A model generated the notes under the pieces. The model did not search any database. It had not been told where the DNA came from and saw only the letters and a list, made by a program, of their open reading frames with translations. From Carya illinoinensis (Eukaryota > Streptophyta > Magnoliopsida > Fagales > Juglandaceae): 64,000 nucleotides of DNA. The translations under genes and the position numbers were made by a program. Position 1 is the stretch's first letter; the number at the start of each line of letters is the position of its first letter. Positions 32,613 to 42,890 of this stretch are shown here, one piece after another. Where the stretch lies: positions 6,891,001 to 6,955,000 of the forward strand of contig NC_056753.1 of NCBI RefSeq assembly GCF_018687715.1, written 5' to 3'.

Positions 32613-33617
32613 CTAAATTTGAAGATCTAGTATCAAAATTTTGTGATTTATTTCTAGAGACTGAAGTAATTGCAGATCTATTATCAAAATTTTGTGATCT
32701 ATTCCTACTGATTGTAGATCGTGGTGTATGGTGGAGGGTGAAGAATAATGAGAAAATGATCTCCTAAAAGGTTGAAAGGTAATTTGGATTGTTCCGTCCT
32801 GATTTTGATTTATATAATCTAAATCATTTTTAGAATTATTTTCTACATTCGGTAATGGAATAATATTTTCTAATTGCCATTCATTAGGAAGAGTAATCTG
32901 ATTCCAATGAATTTGTTTAGGAATTTGTATGCTAGAATTTGGTGTACTAGATTGTAATAATAATGTATAGCCTTTTGGACTAGTAATGAGAGCCTGTGGC
33001 TCTAATGTTATTTTCATTAATTTATAATGGATCCTATATACTACAGTTAAAGGATGTGATTGTTTCATCATATGATAACCATTTGTTTTAATATTTAATG
33101 TTAAAGCATGTAGAATATTAGAATCAAATAATGAAAGTGAACAATTAGGATAACAGTTAAAATATACTGGACCTTGAAATAAACTAGATTCAACCATACC
33201 AAGTAATGAATCATGAAAATTATAATGTCTTCCATCTCTTAAACAAAGTAATACAGAAGCATTTAGTCAATTTCTGGTAAGTGGTTTTACAGCCACTTGT
33301 ACCAATCCAATATGTATAAATGAATATTTCTGCTCCTTATGGTGTTTAATGGCTTCTTTTGTCAATAATTATAATGATTCATAATCATTGTTTAGGCTAA
33401 TAGTTTTTTCTACTGTTTTAATTGTATAATTTGTAAGGAATGATAATTTTGAGGAAAAAGTTGAATGTTTATATATTTGATTTTTAGGTACATTAGGAAT
33501 TGTCCAATCTTGTAAATTTCTCTCTATGTCTATTATGCTGTAATCTTCTTGATTTACATTTTCAGGTCCTAACGGTGTGTTAGCAGTAGATATTTCAAGT
33601 TTAAATAAAGAATTCAT
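32613..33617 (-). pseudogene. Pararetroviral movement protein region (30K superfamily), broken
   Basis: In caulimovirids this protein forms tubules through plasmodesmata for cell-to-cell spread. The ATG at 33617 begins MNSLFKLEISTANTPLG. A stop lies at 33371, and a second at about 33270 follows LVQVAVKPLTRN. The reading frame continues with LNASVLLCLRDGRHYNFHDS and is then open from 33197 (MVESSLFQGPVYFNCYPNCS). It runs through a beta-rich core to a Pro/Ser/His-rich tail with a short internal duplication (two copies near 32620-32720 of a unit with IDHKILI/INHKILI). Only about three bases separate the ATG from the TA-rich flank, so the natural leader is missing. Confidence 0.75.
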
Positions 33618-33959
33618 ATACTATATATATTGATGAATATCTACTTATTATATAATATATACTATATATAATATAATATATTACTATTTATTATGTAATA
33701 AATACAGTGTAAAAAACGTTCGAATGTTATAATTCAAACGTTCGGACATATTGATTAACATCTGAACGTATATCTTATACGTTCGCATGTTAATATAACG
33801 TCCGAACGTATACGTTATATGTTCGCATGTTAATATAACGTCCGAACGTATACATTATACGTTCGCACTTATGATTCTCAGTCTGAACGTATAATACATA
33901 ACGTTCGCATGTAGATGAAGCGTTCGAACGTTAATTAATGAACGTTCAAACGTTAACTG

Positions 33960-33967
33960 TATATAAA
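33960..33967 (+). promoter_or_regulatory. TATA box of the CACTA-2 third gene
   Basis: TATATAAA on the plus strand, directly after a dense array of CGTTCGAACG palindromes. It is followed about 30 bases on by the presumed leader exon (CACTAAAACTCTCACTCTCTC) and a donor AAAAG|GTAATG at 34082. The acceptor TTTTCAG is at 34926-34932, just before the ATG at 34936. Confidence 0.6.
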
Positions 33968-34935
33968 GCCAGGCCCGACGGTTTCCAGGCCATTTCTCGC
34001 ACTAAAACTCTCACTCTCTCTTCCTCTCCGCCGCGCATGCCGCCACAACCGTCGTCATACGCCACTACAACCGTCACTAAAAGGTAATGTGCCCTCTCCC
34101 TCTTCTATTTGGTACCATTTTAATCGGTGGGTTTCAAAAATTTGAAATCCACCGTAGGCCGGTTATTGTTCGTTGCATTTTCGGCCACCATTCACCGTAA
34201 ATTGATAAAATAGGACCGTAGAAACATTCCCCACAGTTAGTAGATGCTTATTTTGGTTGTTTGTGGCTTCGAAACATGCATTTTGAAGCTTTCGGTAATG
34301 GCTGAGTCGACTCAGCAATTCCGTGTTGTAATGTTCGGACGTCACGACACAACGTCTAAACATGTGACCTTTAGTATTCTTTACATTCGCATGTTAAATT
34401 GTAACGTGTGAACGTATTTTTTACGTGCGAACATTTTTATCCAACGCTTTAATAGAACGTTGGATAAAACGTTCGAACGTAAACCGTTGGTCTTCTTCGG
34501 CTAGTAAGAACGTCCGAACGTATGACAGTTCAAATTCATTACGTCCAAACGTTTATATCATACGTTCGGATGCAATGAACTCATTCGTATGTTTTTATCG
34601 AACGTTTGAATGATACGTTCGATAAAACGTCCGAACGTATCATCTTTGTAAATTTGCACGTGACAGTTTGAATTTTAACGTGCGAACGTACTTTCATTAA
34701 CGTTCGAACGTTTCCAATTAAAATATTTTTATATTGTTTCTTTTTATTATTATTATTTTAGATATTGAAAAAGTGAAATTATTTAAAAATTTTACTGCCA
34801 AAATTATGTAAATTTATAAGGATGATATTTTAATTTTCTGTATAATCTATATATGTCATAATACGTATGTATCTGTGATTCTAATAATTTTTTTTAAAAT
34901 ATTATAACTTATATATTTTTTTTAATTTTCAGGAT

Positions 34936-36162
34936 ATGGCTCAGTATATGACGACAAGGAAGCGAGAGAGGGATGGAGGCAATCCTAACATTGCTCGACT
35001 GGGGGCACGAACTGTTATGGGGGAACGATAAATCCTCATTAATGAGTTTGATGAGCTCAGCTGGGAGCTGAAGACGCTGAGAGACGTCTTCGTCACCAGA
35101 GGCTGGGGCCCCATATGCACATTGAGGGGAAAGATTTATCCCTCAATGGTTCGAGAGTTTTACATTGGGATGGCCACCATACCTAATGATGCATCATCCC
35201 ATACTCTCAGTGTACGCGGTGTACAATTTCAGTTCTCGGCGAATGTTATCGTCGACTTACTCCAAATTCCGTGTATACTACCTGAGTCGACAACTGCTTA
35301 GGCTGGTGACACAGCAGCTGCATTTTCCCCTGGCATATTCGAGGCAGATCCAGCCGCTTCTGCTTCATCTTCGGGCCCTGTTGAGTTGATGCCCAGTCAT
35401 GAAGAAGATCGACCCGAGGGCCATCCTATTGCTGCTGAGGTTGGTGATGATGAGCAGGACCAGGATTTCTACATCCTCACTGGCACGGACCGCACGAAGC
35501 TCGATAGGCCGAACTCCTTCAGCCAAAATCAGCTGCTGCCTTTCTTTCGCATGTTGCACATTTTTGTTGCAACAAATGTAGACCCGGTGGCACATAAGAG
35601 CACATTCAGTCGGGCTCGTGCACAGTTCCTAATTTGCTTGGCACGTGGTGAACCCATTGACTTGCCCCTTGTTATATTTGACCGGATCCGTTACGAGGCC
35701 AACATTGTTACCATAGATAATCTCCCGTACGGAGTCATCATCATCCGCTTATTACTAGCCAGGGGAGTGCCACTCCAGGCGGAGGAGATGATGATAAACC
35801 AGATGAGCCTCATCGACATGACCACACACCGCTGGAGCATTGGACAGGGGAAAGGCTCAGCTCGGCGTCAATCTGGTCCTACGCCAGATCTTGTTCCCCC
35901 GACTGAGTCTGGGGCCGATGTTGCTCGCCCGTTGGCGAGTACTAGTCAGCAGCCGGGAGTTACATCTGCTGGGAATGTGCGACCTGCTTGGGTTGATGCA
36001 GTGATGACAGATATGAAGGCGCATATAGACTAACAGATCGATAGACAGATTGCGAATATAAATCAGGCTGTCGCACATCTTGCACATCATGTAGATGTGC
36101 TAAACAATAAGGTTGAGACATTGACTAAGGAGTTTCGATCTTTTGTAAACCAGCAGTTCTGA
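34936..36162 (+). pseudogene. CACTA-2 third gene: plant transposon protein (PF20167-like), three stops
   Basis: About 408 codons in one frame from ATG 34936 (MAQYMTTRKRERDGGNPN) to TGA 36160-36162. It is interrupted only by TAA near 35030, TAG near 35299 and TAA at 36031. The N-terminal domain has LSWELKTLRDVFVTRGW, PICTLRG, SMVREFYIGMATIPNDA and LSVRGVQFQFSANVIVDLLQ, which matches the CACTA-1 copy. An acidic Ala/Ser/Glu linker follows. The second domain (LDRPNSFSQNQLLPFFRMLH, RARAQFLICLARGEPIDLP, YGVIIIRLLLARGVPLQ) is helical and leucine-rich. A Pro/Ser/Thr linker and a coiled coil (ANINQAVAHLAHHVDVLNNK) end it. It is read away from TNP2. Function is unknown; end binding or anti-silencing is a guess. 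The few stops suggest recent loss. Confidence 0.75.
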
Positions 36163-36634
36163 AAGTGATTTGTAAAAATTTATCATATTTTATTTTTTAT
36201 TTTCAACATATGTAATGGACACAAATATTTAATGTATGTATTGTGTAGCTTAATTTCTACTCTTAATTTTTTTTTAATATAACGTTACTCAACCTTACCA
36301 TTAAAAAAATATATATTATGGTTAATTTATGCAAATTAACATATAACATTCGAACCTTATCACTTTAACGTTCGAACATTGGCACTAATATATTAACTTT
36401 CGCACGTAATTAGTTAAAACATTTGAATGTTCACGCTAAAATTTTTACGTTCGCACGTCAATATACATAACATTCGAACGTTATTGTGACGTGCGAAACG
36501 TCCGAACGTTTTAAAATTCTTGCCCAATATTTAGTGACAGTTCTCACAAACCGTCACAGTAAATATGTTTTAGTCACAGTTTGGAAACCGTCACTATTTA
36601 TAATCTGTCACTAAAAGCCATATTTGTTGTAGTG
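36163..36634. repeat. CACTA-2 right subterminal repeats and TIR
   Basis: After an AT-rich 3' trailer, CGTTCGAAC-type motifs (36345-36510) and GTGACAGTT/AACCGTCAC repeats (36534-36615) lead into the terminal repeat. The same two motif classes occur in the left end. Confidence 0.75.
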
Positions 36635-36637
36635 ATT

Positions 36638-36983
36638 GCTAATGAATTGTAAGGAATGATCAAAAGAGAAAATTAGAAATTGACAAGAGATTTAATGTGA
36701 TTCAACGATGTGCCTACATCTACAGGGAGCGAGCGGTATGAAATTCACTATCAATCAATTAGACTTACGTAATGTGTATTTATACTAATCCTAGATGTAC
36801 GGATGTATTTAAAAAAATTACAAAAATACCCCTACCATACTTTCAGTGTATGAGCCATATACTTCAACAGATTTTGAATCAACAACTACGATGGATAATC
36901 CATAGAACAATCGTACTAGATCTACAATTTGCCAATAAGGTAATATCGCTTCTACTATGTACTTTGATCTAGTATTTTTAACA
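36638..36983 (+). repeat. 3' portion of the left LARD LTR, followed by a degenerate primer site
   Basis: Continuation of the LTR that begins at 18105, after removal of CACTA-2. It contains TGTGCCTACATC and a TATA-like TGTATTTATAC near 36775, then AATCCATAGAACAATCG and the end TATTTTTAACA. The primer-like TTAGTATCAAATC starts at 36984. Alignment with 63845-63936 is clear by eye. Confidence 0.55.
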
Positions 36984-37942
36984 TTAGTATCAAATCTAGA
37001 TGGGTTAGACCCGATTTACATTTTCATCTGCTTTGTTTATGTACACTGGACTTTTGTGTTTTCCTTGTGTTCACGAGGAAGCATATTTTTTACTAATGAA
37101 GTGCCGCCACCTGGTTAATGGGGTTGTCTAACCACTACTTAGAGGTGCCCGACAGAGCAAATGAAAAGCAGCCTTGTTCTGCCAAGGCACTATAAGCATC
37201 ATTCGATTGCAGCGTTGTCCACAATGTTGCTCCGTCGAGGGTGTTGCACAATGAAACTGGCTAAGGCCCTGCGCAACATTTGTTTTTGTCATGAGGTGCG
37301 TCGATTGATGAGTACGATTAGTGAAACACAGCCGGTGCACCAGTGCTGCGTTTTCTCAAGTAGATAGTGTAAGGTCATGGCACTACCAAAGGGGAAGCCT
37401 CTCGCACAGACATGCTCACAGCCAAATGGGAACAGTAGGCACTAGCTTGGTAATGCATCGCCCATGGCGCTGCAAGCACCAACTGGGTGCTTGGCACCTA
37501 ATGATTGTGCAACGCTACCACGATGTAGCACTAGAAAGAGTTGTCGTAAGGCAAAGACGCCCATCAGCATGGTGTAACGAGCAACCTTAACCAAAACTAA
37601 GGAGTTGATAGGGAAAAGCTTCACACTGCCATAAGGAGCAGCGTTGGCTGATGGGAGCAGTGCTACAACACCACGGTGCAGCGCGCATCGTGGGTGCAAC
37701 CCACCTGCAATGTGGTGCAGCACACAGTAGTTGAGTTGAGCTCATCTTGGCAGTGTCTCTCCAACAAGGGTGGTGTAGCGCTCACCCATGCTGAAGACAC
37801 AATGTGTTGCACCGTGCTTAGCGCAAGGCTGCATGCACCATGGAGAGTGTCCTCTGCTGTGCACTAAGCAATGAACACCATGGTGGCCCTATGAACTTTA
37901 CTGCATGTAGGGGAGCCCAATAGCTCCGTGGATCTCCAACAC
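36984..37942 (+). other. LARD interior, left of the hAT insertion
   Basis: No recognisable gene. 37090-37900 is less AT-rich than its surroundings and full of short open frames in both directions, with repeated GGTGCA/TGCACC and GTGGTGCAGC motifs. None shows a known domain, and they overlap on both strands, which speaks against coding. Confidence 0.4.
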
Positions 37943-38459
37943 CAGCGGCAAAATTATTAAGGTCCTGGCAGGGGCATGGCCCTCCCAAAAGTTGGAAAAA
38001 AAATTAATATATATTAATTTTTTATAATTTAATAAGGTAATATTAATTTTATCTTGTGTTGGCCCCTATATAAAAAATTAATTTGGCCCTCCCTTTATAA
38101 AATTACTCACATTACAAAATTATTTTAATCTTATAGATTATTTACTCTCTTTTTTTAAATAGTCGGTAACCACTCATGCCGTGGTCTCAATCCAAGTTTA
38201 TGAAAACCCCTCATTTATGACAAATGAATACCTTGATAACAAACCCAAAATATAAGCAAGAGAACTGGCATTGACTATACAAAACAATCAAAAAACTGGG
38301 CAGAACATGCCTATTATAGCAAGTCACCAACAACTAATAAAGCAATCGTAAGCTCAAAACCAAAAAGCAAAAACCACTCAACACCCGAGCAAGACTATGA
38401 TCGAAAGGAGGGTAGACCCCACCTATCCAAACAGAGGATTCCCTTAAGAAGACGAGGAA

Positions 38460-41400
38460 GCGAAGCTCAGTAATCGTAAATCACATTCTTGCCCAACTCC
38501 CCCTCATTCGCAAGAAAATCGGCTACACTATTCCCTTCCCTATATTGATGAACTACCACGAAATTCACCCCTTCTAAAGCCACCACTAGCTCCTCCCAAA
38601 AATCCCAAAGGTACCATAAGGAGCATTTGCCCTTTCCGGATCCAATCAACAACAATGTGCGAGTCACTTTCAATTACCACATTAAAATACTGAAGCTGTT
38701 TACACAACCGAATGCCTTTCAATTTCGCGATATTATTCGTGATGTGCCCAAAAAGAGTAGAAAAAGCCGCAATCACCCTACCCCTGTAGTCGTGAATAAT
38801 TCCCCCACCTCCTGAGTTACCCGGGTTCCCCCTACAGCTATCGTCACAATTCAGTTTTACCCATTCGGGAGGAGGCTTAGTCCACACAACATGCATACCT
38901 ATCCTTGACCAAGGGACACAGTATGGAAGTTGAAGTTCATGAATTATTTCCATGTCAGGCATCGTTGGTTTCCGTAAGGTATTGGAGTTCACTGCAATAA
39001 TGCTAATCCAGTGCCTTATTTGTCTCCACACCTGTTCCACATTTTTTTGCACACCCTCTATTCTTGCTCTACACCTTCTTTTCCATAAGCACCATGTAAT
39101 CACACATGGCTTCACTCCAATTAAAATGCCTCTGATAGATGATTTTTTTGCATAAGAAAACCAACAAGATACTCTATTTTTTCAGGGGTGAGCCTTTGAA
39201 ATGGGGCCCCCAACAGCACACTGGCCCGTCGCCAATATTCTACAGCAATATCACCTGACGATAGGATGTGATCACAATTTTCTTGGCACCGCTGCGAACA
39301 ACAATCACAAGCCGAAGCCATCGATATTCCTTTGGCCTGGACCATCTCATCTACTGGCAAACAATTGAACCAAACCTTCCATGTACAAATGGATATTTGT
39401 TTAGGAAGAATAGGATGCCATAGCCAGTCATTCCACTCTAGAACCTCTCCACGATTCCTCATTGCCTCCCATGTTGTTCATGTAGAGAAGGTGCCATCAG
39501 AAGCTGATTTCCACATAAAGACGTCGTCACCAATTTTTACAGCCGAAACATTCTGCATAATTCCCATCGGTCTATCAACCCCCACTAATTCCAGCAATAA
39601 CTCTGAATTCCAATTATTTTGAAACTAGCAATTTTGAATACTTAGCTTCTTATTGGTTATCGCTTCTGTGGTCGCAGATAATGGACCCGACGTTAGCCAC
39701 CTGTCAAACCAAAAAGAAGAGTTTCCACCTTTCACCAAGACCTTCACATTCTCCATGACTTTCGGGATGATTGCCACCAACGATCTCCAAAATCGCGTAC
39801 CAGTGTGTCGCACCGTCCGATCTAGAACATGGCTATTCCTGCAATATTTGGCCTTGAAAAAATTCTCCCATAAATTATTAGCTATAATCAACCTGAAAGC
39901 AAGTTTCATTTGGAGAGATTTCTGGACTTCCTTTAGATCACGCACACCCAAACCTCATTCCGAAATTGGTTTGCAAACCTTTCCCAAAGAGAGCCAATGC
40001 ACTTTTCTTTTTCCTTCCACCTCGCCCCATAAAAAATTCACCAAGAGAGAATTTATGCAGGAGATGATTCCTCTCGGAACATTAATAACTGACATTAAGT
40101 ATATAGGCGTGCTAGACTGCACATGTTGAAGCAGGATCAGTCTACCACCTTGCGAGAGTAATTTAAATTTCCATCCGGCAATTTTCATGTGAATCTTATC
40201 CACTAGAGGCTCCATGACCCGGGAGGTGAGCTTGCCTAAAACCAATGGCACGCCTAAATACGTCACTCAGAACTTTCCTTCCATAAAACCGGTGCTTCTT
40301 AGTAAACTCCTTTTACGAGCTGGGCTTATCTCTTTAGACAAAACAAATGGCAGACTTAGCCTTACTGATTTTCTGGCCCAACTACTTCTCGTACGTCTCA
40401 AGAACATTGACCAAATTCTTAATCAACCTCTTCCCGCCATTGGTAAAAATTAGGATATCGTCCGCATAGAGTAAATGAGACACTGTCGACGACCCAAGTG
40501 GAAGATGAAATTTCCCAATGCGACCCTCCTCAAAATTCTGCCGAAGTAGCCTTGTCAATACCTCCTCCATGATAATAAATAACAAAGGAGAAAGGGGATC
40601 CCCTGGTTGCAAACCCCGGGCCGATTGGAAAAAATCTTTAGGAGTTCCGTTCATCATCACCGAGAACCATGGGGCTTCCACACAATTTTTTATAAGCCTG
40701 CAAAAATTCTCCTCGAACCCAAAGGCCCTCATAACCTCCAAAAGAAAACTCCAATTTACTCTATCGTAAGCTTTGGCCATATCTAATTTGACCATCACAT
40801 TTCCTCTCATCTATTTCTTATGTAAAGAGTGTACATAAGTGAGTCTAAAAACAATAATCTTTGAAAAAAAATTGTAGACCACTGAGCATAGACTAATAGG
40901 GCGAAATTTATCAAAACATGAAGGATTTTCCACCTTTGGAATTAAAACAAAAAATGATAAAGAGTAGAACTTGGGAAGAGAAGTGCCTTGGAAAAAGTCC
41001 TCAACCACTTCCAGGAGGTCTTCCTTTACAATATCTCAGCATGACATATAAAATCCTAATCCAAAACCATCAGGCCCCAGACTACTCTCTTTCAGGATAG
41101 AGAACATTGCTCTTTTTACTTCCTCATCTGTTGGACCGCACACGAGATTATTTTCAGCCACTGAAATCTGCTTATGTATAAGTGCCGAGAGGTCACAAGG
41201 CTATACCAAGGACGGCTCCTCAAGGAAATTTTGGAAAAAATTTGCAACCTCATGATGCACTACCTCCGCGCCATCTAAAATCCTACCATCAGTCAAAACC
41301 ATGCAATCTAGACAGCCCTTCTTGCACCTTTGATTGATCATCGAATGGAAGAAACGGGAATTCTGATCCCTTTCAATTAACCATTTTTTTTTTTTTTTAC

Positions 41401-42412
41401 AATTTTTCCCAAACGAGTTGCTTCTCTGCCTTCCCATACCTTAATCTCCAGCTTGGTAGCCAAAAAATCATCTTCCACTTCCTCCGAATAACCTAACTGC
41501 AATTTCTAGCCACTCCTCAAGAGATTGAAGATGATCACCCACTCTGCCAAAAGCATTTCGGTTCCATGCATGAAGAGAAATTTTGGTTCTCTTCAAACGG
41601 ACTGCAAGTTTCCCTATACCCCAAGCCGAATCACTTGCACCAAGCCTCCTTAACACATGCAAAAAATCATCATAGGAGCACCACATATTCTGAAAACAAA
41701 AAGGAGGAGGGCCATACAAGGAGAAAGGATTATGCAAATATACCACCATAGGGCAATGATCAGAAGACTTCGGACTTAGGTAACGAAAATAAGCCGAACA
41801 AAAAAGATATGAAACAACCGAATTAACAAGCACTCAATCAAACTTCGGCCAACTGCATGATGCCCCTTCATGGCCATTACACCACGACATTGGTTGTCCA
41901 GTGGCAGATAAATCAACTAGCCCACACTGGTGTATGCAATCATTAAAATCAAACATGGATATTAAAGGCCTTGGATTTCCACCAATCCTTTCCGCATCCG
42001 TTCGAATTGTATTAACATCACCTAGGACCATCCAAGGATCCACCCAACCTTGAGTCTCCTCCAGGCTCCTCCAAAGCTCTCTCCGCTCCATATAAGAGCA
42101 CCTCGCATAAACAAATTTCACCAAGATTCTTTGTCCATCCTTGCTAAACCAACCCAAAATCATTTGTGTCGTAATCAAGATCACCTCAAAGGCATTTAAA
42201 TCCTTCCAAAACACCAACATTTCCCCCTGACATTCATTTGAAAGTGAATGGTAATAACCTAAAAAATTTCCCAATAAAGGCTTACACTCCTCAGCAATAA
42301 ACGGTTCTGAGATGGCACACAAATCCACTTGGAACTTCCTCAATAAACTTTTCAATCTAGCTCTCGACCTACCCAACCCTCTAAGATTCCAAAATAAAAT
42401 TGTATCAATCAT
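38460..42412 (-). pseudogene. LINE-3 ORF2: endonuclease, reverse transcriptase, zf-RVT, RNase H
   Basis: Starts at 42412 (MIDTILFWNLRGLGRSRARL). The endonuclease has WMVLGDVNTIRTDAERIGG and, after a stop at 41836, SPKSSDHCPMVVYL (the S-D-H box). The linker has RDQNSRFFHSMINQR (about 41370-41330). The reverse transcriptase shows FFVLIPKVENPSCFDKFRPI (about 40955-40895), MVKLDMAKAYDRVNW (about 40795), RGLQPGDPLSPLLFII (about 40620-40575) and LLYADDILIF (about 40475-40445). The zf-RVT domain is near 39400-39240 (WHPILPKQISICTWKVWFNC). The RNase H at about 38880-38480 has WVKLNCDDSCRGNPGNSGGG, VIESDSHIVVDWI and GNSVADFLANEG. Several frameshifts and stops. Such a C-terminal RNase H is a known acquisition of plant L1 elements. 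Confidence 0.9.
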
Positions 42413-42592
42413 AAATCCAATTTATGTGAACGTGTATGGACCCTCTAAGACTTCCACAATGTTTTTTCCGCGATCACCTTCTTAGAATTCAGCCTTTGTT
42501 CAGTGTCCGATTCGTACATTTTTTCTTTTCCCCTTAACAAAGAGACTCCACTAACCTACCACTCAGATGAATAACCCAACAGCACATTCTCC

Positions 42593-42833
42593 TAATAGAT
42601 GATAATGGAATTACATACAGCAATTCCTCCGTGATCAAGGCTGTGCACCATTCCTGGAGTTGATTGAGTTTTTTTACTTACCTATCTTAGCTCGTGTAAT
42701 ATGCACAGCCAAGCAACATTAATATGTTCTTTCCTTTTATAATTGTATTAGCTGTGTATATATATATTCTTCACATATGCAATATAGGTGTGACAGTTTT
42801 ACAATACACAAAACTGTGTCTTAAATTCTTATA
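42593..42833 (+). repeat. Left copia LTR
   Basis: Begins TAATAGATGATAATGG and ends AATTCTTATA. The usual TG...CA ends are replaced by TA...TA in both LTRs. Contains TGTGTATATATATATTC near 42755 as a possible promoter. Confidence 0.9.
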
Positions 42834-42890
42834 TGGTATCACAAGCCCTTCTCTCTCAAACGAGTTGATCCTCTGTTCTTACCTTCCGCT

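Larger units (their letters stand above)
26845..33620 (-). mobile_element. Endogenous pararetrovirus (Caulimoviridae), degraded and rearranged
   Basis: Minus-strand order is movement protein (33617-32613), a further polyprotein stretch (to about 31660), a primer-binding site (31653-31641), and a coiled-coil segment. Then come protease, reverse transcriptase, RNase H, a further open frame, a TATA box, a poly-A signal and a truncated second primer site (26853-26845). A movement protein with retropepsin and reverse transcriptase marks Caulimoviridae; the genus cannot be fixed by eye. There is no integrase, LTR or target duplication, as expected for illegitimate integration. Both edges lie in TA-rich DNA of CACTA-2. 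Multiple stops and frameshifts make it a non-infectious relic. Confidence 0.85.
18251..36634 (-). mobile_element. CACTA-2: En/Spm-type transposon with ATT target duplication, containing a pararetrovirus
   Basis: The left end is CACTACAACAAAAATAGG at 18251 and the right end is the complement of CACTACAACAAATATGG, ending at 36634. After these, TTTTAGTGACAG is shared, giving a TIR of about 30 bp. ATT at 18248-18250 and 36635-36637 is the 3-bp duplication. TNP2 and Ptta are read on the minus strand, and a third gene is read on the plus strand near the right end. Subterminal arrays of ACGTTCGAACGT-type motifs lie at 18440-18900, 26080-26360, 33700-34740 and 36330-36510. Without the 6.8-kb viral insert it would be about 11.6 kb, a normal autonomous size, but its genes carry stops and a deletion. 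Confidence 0.95.

Noticed and set aside
26845..33620. Reading the viral block as an LTR retrotransposon
   Set aside because: No integrase, no LTR pair and no target duplication, while a movement protein and pararetroviral promoter geometry are present.
37128..37867. Several open frames of 60-93 codons
   Set aside because: They overlap on both strands, have no known motif and do not extend as one gene.
39332..40129. Plus-strand frames of up to 158 codons
   Set aside because: They lie opposite the LINE-3 reverse transcriptase and zf-RVT region and show no motif of their own.
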